Source of the DNA: Astropecten irregularis
Taxonomy: Eukaryota > Echinodermata > Asteroidea > Paxillosida > Astropectinidae
Reading direction: 5' to 3'
Length of the DNA stretch: 64,000 bases
NCBI GenBank assembly: GCA_963971285.1
Contig: OZ020248.1
Coordinates: 16,678,001 to 16,742,000 of the forward strand
Each line of letters begins with the position of its first letter. Position 1 is the stretch's first letter. A program made the translations under genes and the position numbers. The notes under the pieces are model-generated. The model made no database searches. It worked only from the letters and a program-made list of their open reading frames with translations, and was not told the origin of the DNA. Below are positions 54,530 through 62,647 of the stretch, in pieces.

Positions 54530-54988
54530 TCAAGTAGTGGATTCGACTCTGTAGTTGTCTCTGTTGTTAAAAAGACCATTGCTGCAATTGTAAGACCACT
54601 CACGTACATGTACATCATTAATCTTTCATTTTCAACTGGGATCGCTCCTGACAATATCAAAATTTCAGATACTGATAGAGTAAAGAACTATAGGCGTATT
54701 TCAATATTGTCGTGTTTCTCAAATTTCTCTGACAAACTAGTTTACAGCCGTGTCATAAATTTGTTTAAGAGATTCAATATTTTGGTAAATCATCAGTTTG
54801 GTTTTCGTGAAAATCATTCAACAACTCATGCTATTCTTCATCTAATTAATAAAGTTGTGACCAGATTAGATCATTTTAAACACACATTGGTTGTTTTTCT
54901 TGATTTTTCTAAAGCATGTGATACTCTTGATCACAAACTTCTCTTATATAAGCTGAATTATTATGGTATTAGAGGGGTTCCTTTATAA
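54530..54988 (+). pseudogene. Non-LTR retrotransposon reverse transcriptase fragment
   Basis: The frame stays open from about 54,530 and shows fingers/palm motifs of the non-LTR (Jockey/CR1-like) reverse transcriptase family in order: SFSTGIAPDNIKIS, KNYRRISILSCFS (family usually NYRPISLL), HQFGFRENHSTTHA, VVFLDFSKACDTLDH (usually DLSKAFDTVDH, first catalytic Asp present), and KLNYYGIRG. The YADD/FADD box and everything after are missing, and so are the endonuclease and ORF1. The frame stops abruptly at 54,988, where minus-strand sequence of another gene begins. About 150 codons of a domain of several hundred. A dead 5'- and 3'-truncated fragment. Family membership is firm; the clade is not. 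Confidence 0.9.
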
Positions 54989-55354
54989 CGACTTTCCGCT
55001 GCAGTGTGAGCGTGCCACAGTGTACAGGTTGTGCTGTTTGGCTATCAACTGCTGCCTCTGGGGGACGTTCTGCACTGAGGAATACATCCTCTCCAGCTTG
55101 TTGTATGGATGGATGCTTTCCGATGCTTGCTCGGTTAGCATCCCAGTTGTGAGCAGCCGTCTCGCCTGTCTTGGCACTTCCACAGTCAACAGATGGAACT
55201 TCCGTGTCAGGTTGTTCTGGGGAAAATTGACTGGGAACCAGCACCCATAACTGCAGCATCGAAGTACCAGTTGCTCAACTTCGTGCTTACACAAAGGGCG
55301 GTTAGCAGTGTACAAAACATAGCACATGCTAAACTTACTTAGTAGGGTCGTCAT
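54983..55354 (-). pseudogene. Transposase-like gene: C-terminal exon (EQASESIH block)
   Basis: The useful part runs from about 55,290 down to the stop at 54,983. It reads NLTRKFHLLTVEVP, then TEQASESIHPYNKLERMYSS, then a His-containing tail ending HCSGKSL. The Glu and His of E..ESIH are conserved in the family as I remember it. The stop lies at the junction with the reverse-transcriptase fragment, so the true C-terminus may have been cut off. Upstream, 'tgctaac' and 'ccctttgtgtaag' look like a branch point and acceptor near 55,290-55,305, but the phase does not fit the preceding donor (CTAA-GTAAGT, about 55,337). Confidence 0.5.
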
Positions 55355-55685
55355 CTTTTCTCAATAGTGTTTGTGAACTGAAATTGTTGTCATCGATGGT
55401 TAGTGGTTTGAATAAATTTCCAAATTTTGAGATGTTTGCAGCTCGGAGAATTTTATGAATATCTGACCCTACAAAGGCCCCACTATGGTATGCAGCCCTC
55501 TTCAATTTCAACTCATCCATAACTCGGTCAATCCATTGCCTAAAAGGCCCTTTAAGTCTACTGACTTCATCTGCAACTCTCTGTTGCAACTTCTCATTCG
55601 CATCGATTTCCTGCCTCAAATTTCTGATCCTATTGTCAATCTCCTTTATATTTTTACGTCGATCTTGAACAACTTTTCTGGAATT
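55335..55685 (-). pseudogene. Transposase-like gene: coiled-coil and AYHSGAFVG exon
   Basis: About 115 codons. The first half is a charged coiled coil (KNIKEIDNRIRNLRQEIDAN, then EKLQQRVADEVSRLKGPFRQ). It leads into WIDRVMDELKLKRAAYHSGAFVG and IHKILRAANISKFGNLFKPL. AYHxGxFVGNxxHK is the most recognisable block of the family. The exon ends at a good donor, CTAA-GTAAGT, near 55,337. Its 5' edge is cut by the AATT-flanked element. Across that element, 'gttgtag|ctagg' gives an acceptor whose phase matches the donor of the upstream exon. Confidence 0.55.
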
Positions 55686-56485
55686 GGGTCTGTCCACACT
55701 AATGGGGACTTTTAGTGTGACATTTAGAGGGAACCAGGGACATAAGTTGATACATCAAGTAATTTGCCATGTTTTCTCTTTCACTACATCCCACATTCTT
55801 GTAAGAACTTGGCCAGCCAAAAAGCTTGATAAATTCCTTAGTATTGGAGATATTACAGGGGATCATCTTCAAGATATTATGTTTGTAACATGGACAGACA
55901 TTTCATCATAAAGTGATGGGAATTAGTAGTGAAATGAATTAATTATCCCTAGTTTTGTTTCTACAGCAGAGCTATCCATTGAGGGATTGCCACTGGCCAA
56001 TCATAGTATATAACCATTGGTATTTTAGCAACTGGAGGGTCTACACCTTCAAGATATTATGTTTGTAACATGGACAGAAATTTGTCACAAAATTTCTGTC
56101 CATGTTACAAACATTGTTTAAGACGCATCCTAATTTCTTAAATATGAAATAGGTTGCTTTAATTTTGAGTGATGACAAGTTAACATTGGACAAGTAATAT
56201 ATATGGAACAAGTCTGCATTAATTATAACAAGAAAAATACTTATATAACACAAGAATGTCTGTCCATGTTATGAACATAATCGTTCATTTCATCTTCAAG
56301 ATGACCTTGTAATTTCCTACATATCCAGCGAATCAGCCTGTTTATTTTCAGTACAACCACGAATGACTACAGGAATATTTAGGAAACAAAAATTAGCAAA
56401 AAACCTGATCTTAAATCCACTTCCCACGTTACACCCCAAAAGTTATCTTTTGTACACAAAAGGTACCATTAGTGTGGACAGACCC
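55686..56485. mobile_element. 800-bp MITE-like DNA element with AATT target duplication
   Basis: Terminal inverted repeats GGGTCTGTCCACACTAATGG are identical over 20 bp (55,686-55,705; 56,466-56,485). AATT lies directly outside both (55,682-55,685; 56,486-56,489), and GG/CC beyond that extend the palindrome. The core TCTGTCCA of the terminus recurs inside at 55,891-55,898 (reverse), 56,071-56,078 (reverse), 56,095-56,102 and 56,259-56,266. There is no transposase. It is unrelated in sequence to the element at 38,579 but has the same target duplication and the same habit of repeating its terminal motif. It lies within the first bases of an exon of the transposase-like gene. Confidence 0.85.
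56061..56112. repeat. Perfect 23-bp-stem hairpin
   Basis: GTTTGTAACATGGACAGAAATTT (56,061-56,083) and its exact complement (56,090-56,112) are separated by GTCACA. It sits in the middle of the 800-bp element. The left arm with 'cttcaagatattat' before it is also a direct copy of 55,868-55,898. Confidence 0.95.
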
Positions 56486-56825
56486 AATTCCTAGCTACAA
56501 CGGTATTACATACAAGTCTGTTATTAACCCTTTCGAAATGGTCAGGATAAGCTTCTTGTATCGTTACAATTCTTTCCCTTTCTTGATGTTTTTCATCAGA
56601 ATTTGGATCAATATTTTTTCATAAAACTAATAGGCCTAGCCTCTAGGCCTACTGCAAATTTGAAAAACAAATTTGATACAGCTTACAAGACACTTGACAA
56701 AAATATTTAAACAGTGGTAATGCTTTTCATAGATCTTGTTTAAAATGTCAGCAGATGATTTTGTTTTTGTCCTTCCATAAAGTAGTAAGGTTTCAAAATG
56801 GCTATCATTTTTTTCGTTTACATAC

Positions 56826-57360
56826 CTTCCGGAATATTTGAAGGCTGGTGAAGCTCCGCTGCAAGTCTGCTCTCGGTCACCACTCTCTGAACGACCTCGG
56901 CAACGTCAGTCACTCGAATGAAGTGGCAGGTGACATTCCTCTTCTTGTTTTCAAATGACCCACACTCATACTCAAACTCAATCTCTCTGAGCTCCTGCCG
57001 TAGCTGCCTCTCAGACCCGAGTACATCAAACCCCTCTGCATGAAAAACTATCTTCAACAACCGCAGCATGCTGTACGGTAAAACCGACTTCATATGCTGG
57101 ACTGCAGATCTGGAAATTTTTCCAAACAATTTTATTCCTGCTGCATTGGCTGCCTCTGAAAATTCCACCCTATTTCTTTTAACATGATAGCTGCGCTGGC
57201 TCTCAATATTTGGGGAGGGTGTACGTGAGGAGCTGGGTGCGTCACTGCCTATTTCAGAAGACGGAGAGCTTGTGACCTTCTCAACGAACTCCAGTAGTTG
57301 ACGTCTGGTACGCTTGGTACTCCACAATGGGTCAGTGACTGATTTGAACAGAATGCCCAA
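56826..57360 (-). pseudogene. Transposase-like gene: exon with Ser/Pro linker
   Basis: Open for about 180 codons from the GILFKSVTDPLW block (57,360) to a strong donor GGAAG-GTATGTAA, last exon base 56,826. Residues 25-55 are a Ser/Pro-rich linker (TSSPSSEIGS, SSSRTPSPN). Then comes a region I cannot place (VEFSEAANAAGIKLFGKISR, VLPYSMLRLLKIVFHAEGFD, and a Glu-rich helix). The ALGxLFKxVTxPLW junction is a remembered family block. The donor leaves phase 1, and the next acceptor (tgtag-ct agg) supplies two bases, so the two exons join in frame. Confidence 0.5.
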
Positions 57361-57376
57361 GGCTCAAAGTTATGCT

Positions 57377-57941
57377 TGGTGTATCTGTTCTGAAACATCT
57401 TCTGCAACCGCTTGCAACAGATTAGTAGGGTCTGGGAGGCTCTTGATGAAATTTATCATGTGATCTGCGTGGTAGTATGTAGCAGCTGCAGACTCAAAGA
57501 TTATGTTGATTACCGCCATTGATTGTTCAGGTAAGAGGTGAAAACATCCTCCGCTCCACTTTGATCAGACCCACGATGATGGAATGCTTTGCTGGCAGTT
57601 CTTATCAGATGGATGACAACTGCCCTTACTGTCACTAAGGTGTGTTGATTCTTTCCTGAAATGGTAATATCTTCAAAAGATTTTAACACTTTGTTAATTT
57701 CTTCAGCAAAGTTAATCAGTTGGTGCATCTTGCAGTAATACGTTCCAAACTCTGCCACACACGTCTTAGACTTCAGATGTGCAAATGTCCCAATTTTTAA
57801 CCACTGAAGGAAGAAGTTCTTCTCGAATGCACTGGAGCTTCTCGCTGAAATGTGGCATTGTGGATCCTTGGTCAGTCTTTGTACTTTTTATGGAGCACAC
57901 AATTTCTTCATAATTAAGCTGCCTCTTCATCTGCCCTGTCG
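57377..57941 (-). pseudogene. Transposase-like gene: central core, three frames
   Basis: The parts are joined by frameshifts. Part 1 (to about 57,770) has LNYEEIVCSIKSTKTDQGST then EELLPSVVKNWDICTSEV and a stop. Part 2 (57,758-57,520) continues one base out of frame with EFGTYYCKMHQLINFAEEIN and a Lys-rich helix. Part 3 (about 57,520-57,375) continues in another frame with FESAAATYYHADHMINFIKS and NLLQAVAEDVSEQI. Read in order, the parts follow the family core: second candidate acidic residue in KSTKTDQG, a Cys-Lys-Met-His motif, then a helical region. The two indels are either decay or sequence error. Confidence 0.5.
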
Positions 57942-58008
57942 CAATATTATGAGTAGCTGCCAACCCTTTAATGCGGCATATGAATGAACCCATTACAGCC
58001 TCTCTGTC
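57942..58008 (-). repeat. 67-bp direct repeat, copy 1
   Basis: Identical over 67 bases to 59,994-60,060, at 2,052 bp distance. On the minus strand it encodes EAVMGSFICRIKGLAATHNI, once in each flank of the insert. Without the insert and one copy, the coding frame runs straight through from the GGGDREAVM block to KRQLNYEEIV. Confidence 0.95.
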
Positions 58009-58027
58009 GAAATGATAAAGAAAGTTA

Positions 58028-58181
58028 GGGTACCACTTAAAGACTAACTGGGAGAAAAACTACATAAGCCTTCGTATAGAAACAACTACTTCATCAAATG
58101 TACTTAATTACATCTGATGGAATAGTTATAACTACGGACACTTATGTAGTTTTTCACCTAGGTAGTCTTAAAGAGCTACCC
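58028..58181. mobile_element. 154-bp MITE with TA target duplication
   Basis: The ends are about 42-bp imperfect inverted repeats: GGGTACCACTTAAAGACTAA then GAAAAACTACATAAG, against the reverse of 'cttatgtagtttttcacc...gctaccc'. TA stands on both sides (58,026-58,027 and 58,182-58,183). It lies in the 2-kb insert. No coding capacity. Confidence 0.8.
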
Positions 58182-58186
58182 TAATT

Positions 58187-59225
58187 GGCTTTTCCGTGAT
58201 AGCGGAAAAGCCTTTGTTTCTGTTCTGTTATTTTTTTTTCTTCTTCCTCTTCTTGTCGCTCGAGTTACCATAGACTTTTTCTACACGCCACTTTGGTCAC
58301 TTTTAAGCAATTAATTTTAACCAAACTTGGTCCAAGTAAAGTCCCTATAGCGTAGATGTATGCCGAACAATGACGTCATCATGACGTCAACAGGTGTCAA
58401 ATTACAAGCGATTTAAATTTAATAATCAAAATCTTAAAAAATCAACAAAAAATCAACCGTTTGAGATATTAAGTTGATTCCTTCGCCAAATGTCAATGTT
58501 AGGTGAGGTCTTTCTTTACGACACATTGTTTGACCTCTGTGACCTCTACTTCCGGTCAAACAGGAAGTAGCTCTTCATTTAAAAGTGGTAAGAGCTATGA
58601 TCATGATTCTTTCACATATAGACAATGTTAGGCAAGGTCTTTCATTTGTGACACATTGCTTGACCCCTGTGACCTCTACTTCCGGTCAAACAGGAAGTAG
58701 CTCCTCATTTAAAAGTGGTAAGAGCTATGATCATGATTCTTTCACATATAGACAATGTTAGGCAAGGTCTTTCATTTGTGACACATTGCTTGACCTCTGT
58801 GACCTCTACTTCCGGTCAAACAGGAAGTAGCTCCTCATTTAAAAGTGGTTAGAGCTAGGATCATGATTCTTTCACCAAAAGTGATTGTTATGCAAGGTCT
58901 TTCTTTGTGACACATTGTTTGACCCCTGTGACTTCTACTTCCGGTCAAACAGGAAGTAGCTCCTCATTTAAAAGTGGTAAGAGCTTTGATCATGATTCTT
59001 TCACCAAAAGTGATTGTTAGGCAAGGTCTTTCTTTGTGACAAAATGCTTGACCTCTGTGACCTCTACTTCCGGTTAAACAGGAAGTAGCTCGTCATTTAA
59101 AAGTGGTAAGAGCTATGATCATGATTCTTGTTTTTAAATGTCCATTAAGGGGTCCCTTTGCTTTCTTTGTATAACAGTTTACATATATGTGTATATCAAT
59201 TTATAATATCATTTTCGGAAAAGCC
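58187..59225. mobile_element. Candidate 1.04-kb element built around 130-bp repeats
   Basis: GGCTTTTCCG at 58,187-58,196 is matched in reverse by CGGAAAAGCC at 59,216-59,225. The left end is itself a hairpin (GGCTTTTCCG-tgata-GCGGAAAAGCC). The interior is mostly the 130-bp tandem repeat listed separately. No target duplication is clear, and no protein. A non-autonomous element is the likeliest reading. Confidence 0.5.
58490..59135 (+). repeat. 130-bp tandem repeat, five copies
   Basis: The core ACTTCCGGTCAAACAGGAAGT starts at 58,548, 58,678, 58,808, 58,937 and 59,066, giving periods of 130, 130, 129 and 129. Each unit also has 'tcatttaaaagtggtaagagc' and 'gatcatgattctttcac'. The core is a dyad (TACTTCC / GGAAGTA) that contains ETS-type GGAA sites on both strands. 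Confidence 0.95.
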
Positions 59226-59553
59226 CTATGTGCTGTTTGCAACAGCCATAGATCTCTAGTTTTCTATATTAATCCATGTTCATGAAACGAAGCATGCGCG
59301 ATATTGACGTAGGGGACTACATTCTTTACATTATAGTACCAAGGCAAAGGAGAGTTCCGTTTTCGTTTCTTTTTCCAAGACTGCTAAGAAACCATTCCGT
59401 TTTGTATTGTAGAATCCACCTCAACATCCCTTTAGTCATCTTCGATGCAAATCAAACAACAGTATGTTACTAGCGATTATTGACCCCGGCCCCAGGACTT
59501 GTTTTTACTATCACAGGCTTGACAATGTCCTATCACGAATATAAGAGAACATA

Positions 59554-59657
59554 CCTTGGCCAAAGTCAGACTGCTTCGATTTAGTAGGATCGTCGCGTTG
59601 TGCAGTAACATCGTGCTCACTCGCGCTTGCTCCAAGTGTATGTTGCTCGCTCGGTCC
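59554..59657 (-). CDS. Candidate internal exon, family unknown
   Basis: On the minus strand a strong acceptor (tttcatatctcgatttcag, ending about 59,658) and a strong donor (CCAAG-GTATGTT, about 59,553) frame 104 bases. Two of the three frames are open. One reads GPSEQHTLGASASEHDV..., DDPTKSKQSDFGQ; the other DRASNIHLEQARVSTMLL. There is no family match. It lies in the 2-kb insert, so it does not fit the interrupted transposase-like gene around it. Its first bases resemble 'gaccgagcgcaacatacactt' at about 49,385. Confidence 0.35.
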
Positions 59658-59993
59658 TGAAATCGAGATATGAAAACATGGTCGTTAATTTAACTAGCAA
59701 TCCATGAATTGCTTACCTGGTACTTCTTCCAAAGTGACATACATTTCAATGTGGTTGGAATTGCACATACATTGTACTATACTATTTATACTGGAATAGA
59801 CCGGAACAGAGCTTTTCAATAATCGCCAACGGCAGTCCTATGAATAATTTGAGGGTGCCTCTTATTACCTGACCAGATTTTAGATTAAATTTCTCCCATT
59901 TTTAGATAAATGTTGGTTCACAATAATAGAAACTTTGCCGCGATTTCATTTATTTGTATATGTCCAGTACTCGGCTCATTCAATAATGTTTGC

Positions 59994-60060
59994 CAATATT
60001 ATGAGTAGCTGCCAACCCTTTAATGCGGCATATGAATGAACCCATTACAGCCTCTCTGTC
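59994..60060 (-). repeat. 67-bp direct repeat, copy 2
   Basis: Perfect match to 57,942-58,008; together they bracket the 2-kb insert. This copy is joined in frame to the upstream GGGDRE block. The other copy has unrelated DNA ('cgaaatgataaag') on that side. Confidence 0.95.
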
Positions 60061-60404
60061 ACCACCGCCCATCTGCATTAACCCCATCGTTCTTGATACA
60101 CGGTCAGGTAACGTGACTTGAACATTTTGCCATTTCTTGTGATATTTTGTCGTTCCATCGCCATGTACGCAATTACCCAGAACATCTTCTACTGCGCTTT
60201 TCTTCATTGACAGAGCTATTTCTACATTTGCGAGATGTCCTGCCTCCAGACTGATGTAGAAATTTTTCCCAAGGAAGGCAATCTGCCCACTTTTTTCCCC
60301 ACAAGCTTCTTCAAGTTCAAAACAACTCTTATAACATCATTAACCTTTGACATTGATACATTCATTTCAAGGAGTGACATTATTTCATCAATGTAGCGCC
60401 CACC
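60061..60404 (-). pseudogene. Transposase-like gene: HGDGTTK block
   Basis: From about 60,300 the frame reads NFYISLEAGHLANVEIALSM, then LGNCVHGDGTTKYHKKWQNV, VTLPDRVSRTMGLMQMGGGD, REAVMGSF, running into the 67-bp repeat. HxDGTTKYHxxWQN is the signature I associate with the first catalytic-type Asp of the family. Upstream (60,404-60,300), another frame reads GGRYIDEIMSLLEMNVSMSK and VNDVIRVVLN and GKKVGRLPSLGK, also family blocks. A stop (TTTTAAGG, about 60,405) and a one-base shift near 'ggaaaaattt' separate the pieces. Confidence 0.55.
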
Positions 60405-60716
60405 TTAAAATGTTGTGATCGCATTATCTCCCATTAGGGAAAGTAATTGTTCCATCTCCAGGTTTTTCTGTGACAGGTAGCTTACTCTCTCTTCTAATCT
60501 TATTATGTCTTCCGCAGTGCCTGGTTCTCCATTGTTTTCACTATTCTTCAATTTCCAAAATCTGTTGTATACTTGTTTCTTCTTTTTGGTTTTCTGGTCC
60601 AGCCTTTCCTTCAGTTTGTCTCTTTGCCTGATCGACTCCTCTAACATTGCGACTTGTGGCCACCGCTGTTCTATCACGTACGTGTAATCCCTTGCAAAAC
60701 ACAGAGACGCACGTCT
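60405..60716 (-). pseudogene. Transposase-like gene: N-terminal coiled coil
   Basis: Open upstream of the first usual start to about 60,716 (SLCFARDYTYVIEQRWPQVA). A Lys/Glu/Arg-rich coiled coil follows: RQRDKLKERLDQKTKKKKQV, then IIRLEERVSYLSQKNLEMEQ with heptad leucines, ending LLSLMGDNAITTF at a stop. Family members as I remember them have such a coiled coil directly before 'ITFxxGRY', which here follows immediately after the stop. The true N-terminus, perhaps a zinc finger, is not visible. Confidence 0.5.
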
Positions 60717-60739
60717 TTTTCAGCGAGTGTACATGTAAG

Positions 60740-60848
60740 TGGCGTAGACAGGCTCTCAGACCTTGGGGGGGTTGATCCTCTTGCTGGGTCGTACTTTGGT
60801 ATATGTGTACAATGTCAGTGGCGGTTCTACGGGGGGGGGGGGGGGGGG
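60740..60848 (+). mobile_element. Transposon-terminus-like 'CAGTGGCG' stretches and G-run
   Basis: 'agtggcgtagacaggctc' (about 60,739) and 'cagtggcggttctacggggg' (about 60,816) resemble the CAGTGGCG(T/G)A...GGGG ends of common invertebrate DNA-element remnants. The second ends in 18 G (60,831-60,848). No partner end was found. Confidence 0.3.
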
Positions 60849-61384
60849 TGGTTTACTTTAACCACGGTTTTGGTTAAATTTCTTGACTCAAAAAAGTCCA
60901 AATGCAAACGGCGGTAAAATTTACCCATTTGAAATTTAACCATCGGCCCAGTTAAATTTAAGTCAAGTCTGAACGTGGCTTATGTTGTCACAACCCATTT
61001 TCCACTGTCAGGCAGGATCCCTTCATGGTATCATACCGTACTCCTGAATTCCACAGTGTCTGTGAGTGTATGAGTTTTTCACCTTAAGCCACTCCCACAA
61101 ACAGAACTCCTGACAACACCAATAGGTGAAGCAGCTACATATGGGCAATTAATATTAACCCATAGGCCAAATCTCTTGACAAGAAACTCCCTTGTGCTTA
61201 TAATGAAGCTTGTGCCATGCTACATATTGTTTTCTTGTCACACCTGGAGTTGATTCAACGTCCTCCTTGTTCACATGCATGAACATTAGGGGTCTGGTGT
61301 GCACGCTCTGCCTGTGGTTTGACATACATAGCATTCAATTGGTAATAGCTGCTAGAGCATCAATGTTTAAAGACAGATACTGGC
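60849..61384. other. Non-coding, no gene seen
   Basis: Two direct copies of 'gttaaattt..ttgact/aagtcaag' type sequence at about 60,873 and 60,951. Otherwise featureless. Confidence 0.45.
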
Positions 61385-61715
61385 CTTTTGCTTCAATGTG
61401 CTGAAATTCTGGGATCCCATTCGGACCTGTAGAAACTGGTGCCTCTGGGAGTTTCCTGAGTTATATCAGCCTTTACCAACAATCTTGATGTTCTTGGCAA
61501 AGTCACAATCATGGACAGGTTGTCCCTTCACCTTGGTACTGTTCCTTGTCATCCAATGGGCTGTCAATTGGCTCTGTATCACCATCACGTATCCATGGAA
61601 TCTGATGAGCTGATTTGTTAGCAATCAGTGTCCTCAGCAAGCTGAGTTACTCTTCCTGGTCAGCCTGGAGCTTGTCCAGCTGCACCAAGACGTTGATTTG
61701 AAAGGCAACATTAGT
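61385..61715 (-). pseudogene. Decayed coding-like stretch, unidentified
   Basis: On the minus strand the frame from about 61,715 reads FQINVLVQLDKLQADQEE, a stop, LSLLRTLIANKSAHQIPWIR, DGDTEPIDSPLDDKEQYQGE, then a stop. Another frame continues with HDCDFAKNIKIVGKG, a stop, and YNSGNSQRHQFLQVRMGSQN. Composition looks coding (helical, charged), but it has stops and a frame change. I do not recognise the family. It may belong to the HECT/SGNH-related remnants upstream on the same strand. Confidence 0.3.
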
Positions 61716-62055
61716 CATACACTATCACAACTATTATTTTAATTATATCAAAACAATGCTGGTAAACATCACTGCAAAGATCAAAGAAATGATCAGGTGG
61801 CGTTACAATACTGGGTGGAGAAAGTGTGACACAAGTGGTAAAAAATTAATAATCATCAGGAACAATGTAGTCCCATTTTATCCATTTCTTGCAAGAGTTC
61901 AGGCAAGTATTATTTTTATATTTTGAAACCATTGGAAAATTAGCAAGTTTTACAGATCAGTCTTCACATTCAAAAACAGAACCACAGAATCTCTTGTTAC
62001 ATGTATGTCTAGTGATTGGACAAGTACTACATATAAATGTAATACTCCATCTGCT
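61716..62055. other. Non-coding, no gene seen
   Basis: AT-rich sequence; nothing recognisable. Confidence 0.45.
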
Positions 62056-62420
62056 TTAAAGCTTGTGTTTGTCTTGAAGCAAGTGCAACCCTGGCCATTG
62101 TCTGATACTGTACATGTACAGATGTACAAGGATTTGGGCCCAAAGTTTTATAGATTTGTGATACCACTTTGTTACCAAGTCATTAACCTCTTCCGAACCC
62201 TGTTGGAGAACGTGTGAGATAATAACATGAATTCTGGGATGTGGCAGGCTAACTAACACATGAATGCATTTTTCACGGGTCCCAAAACATCTCGTAATCC
62301 CAATGTCTTACAAAGGTGTTTTGCCACCCTGTCCCGTCCAGTTAATAAGGCTGGTAAGATTGTTAGTAATAGCCCTTTCGATGATGTGGGTAACAGCAGC
62401 ATTATTTACTCTGCTTACTC
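62056..62420 (-). pseudogene. DUF4806-like remnant
   Basis: The minus-strand frame from about 62,420 reads NNAAVTHIIERAITNNLTSL then INWTGQGGKTPL, a stop, and DIGITRCFGTREKCIHVLVS, later QGSEEVNDLVTKWYHKS. The pattern xTNxLxxxxxWxGxGGKxPxxD followed by a helix with W resembles DUF4806, a domain often found in invertebrate transposon-related proteins. The stop TTTGTAAGA could instead be a splice donor (TTT-GTAAGA). Alternatively, another frame here continues the HECT-like exon (GRDRVAKHLCKTLGLRDVLG). The assignment is tentative. Confidence 0.35.
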
Positions 62421-62457
62421 TCGTTCAGTTTGTGCTTGTTAAACAAGTTAAACTTAC

Positions 62458-62647
62458 CAATGATGACACCATCAATGTAATATACCTTGTTCTCAAGGTG
62501 CATGTAGGTGGAGGCTTGTTGGCAATCCACTGCCATGGCTTTGGCTTGTCCAGTTGTCAGCCGCTCATATACCTCCTTCAGAGCTAAGCGCATGAACTCT
62601 TTATGTGACCCTCCCAAATCATGACCTAGCTCACCCATGAACTGCAC
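62458..62647 (-). pseudogene. HECT-like ubiquitin-ligase domain, N-lobe exon fragment
   Basis: The frame reads QFMGELGHDLGGSHKEFMRL, ALKEVYERL, then ASTYMHLENKVYYIDGVIIG and a donor ATTG-GTAAGT (last exon base 62,458). FxGExGxDxGGxxxEFxxL is the start of the HECT domain, and YYxxGxIIG is its next conserved block. The C-lobe with the catalytic Cys is not found downstream. The 5' side joins to IPKYNACVPSFK, which is one frame away, so there is a frameshift near 62,645. In my memory, HECT-like genes of this type are often annotated G2/M-phase-specific E3 ligase-like in fish and invertebrates. Active only if a complete copy exists elsewhere. Confidence 0.6.

Larger units (their letters stand above)
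54983..60716 (-). pseudogene. Decayed multi-exon transposase-like gene, overall extent
   Basis: Blocks on the minus strand occur in the order I remember for a large uncharacterised protein family of fish, cnidarians, molluscs and lancelets. The order is an N-terminal coiled coil, an 'ITTF..GRY.DEI..LL.MNVS..KVN' block, HGDGTTK, a GGGDxEAVM block, an STMxxF/ELLPxVVxNWD block, a ...PLW block, AYHxGxFVG, and EQxxESIH. Order and spacing agree, but reading needs several frame changes and in-frame stops (about 60,407, 60,300, 57,770, 57,520, 57,360). Two insertions break it: an AATT-flanked element (55,686-56,485) and a 2-kb insert (58,009-59,993). Possible acidic catalytic positions lie in HGDGTTK, KSTKTDQG and EQASESIH, as in RNase H-fold DDE transposases; this is inference. 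No database search was possible. Dead copy, or an error-prone assembly of a live one. Confidence 0.6.
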
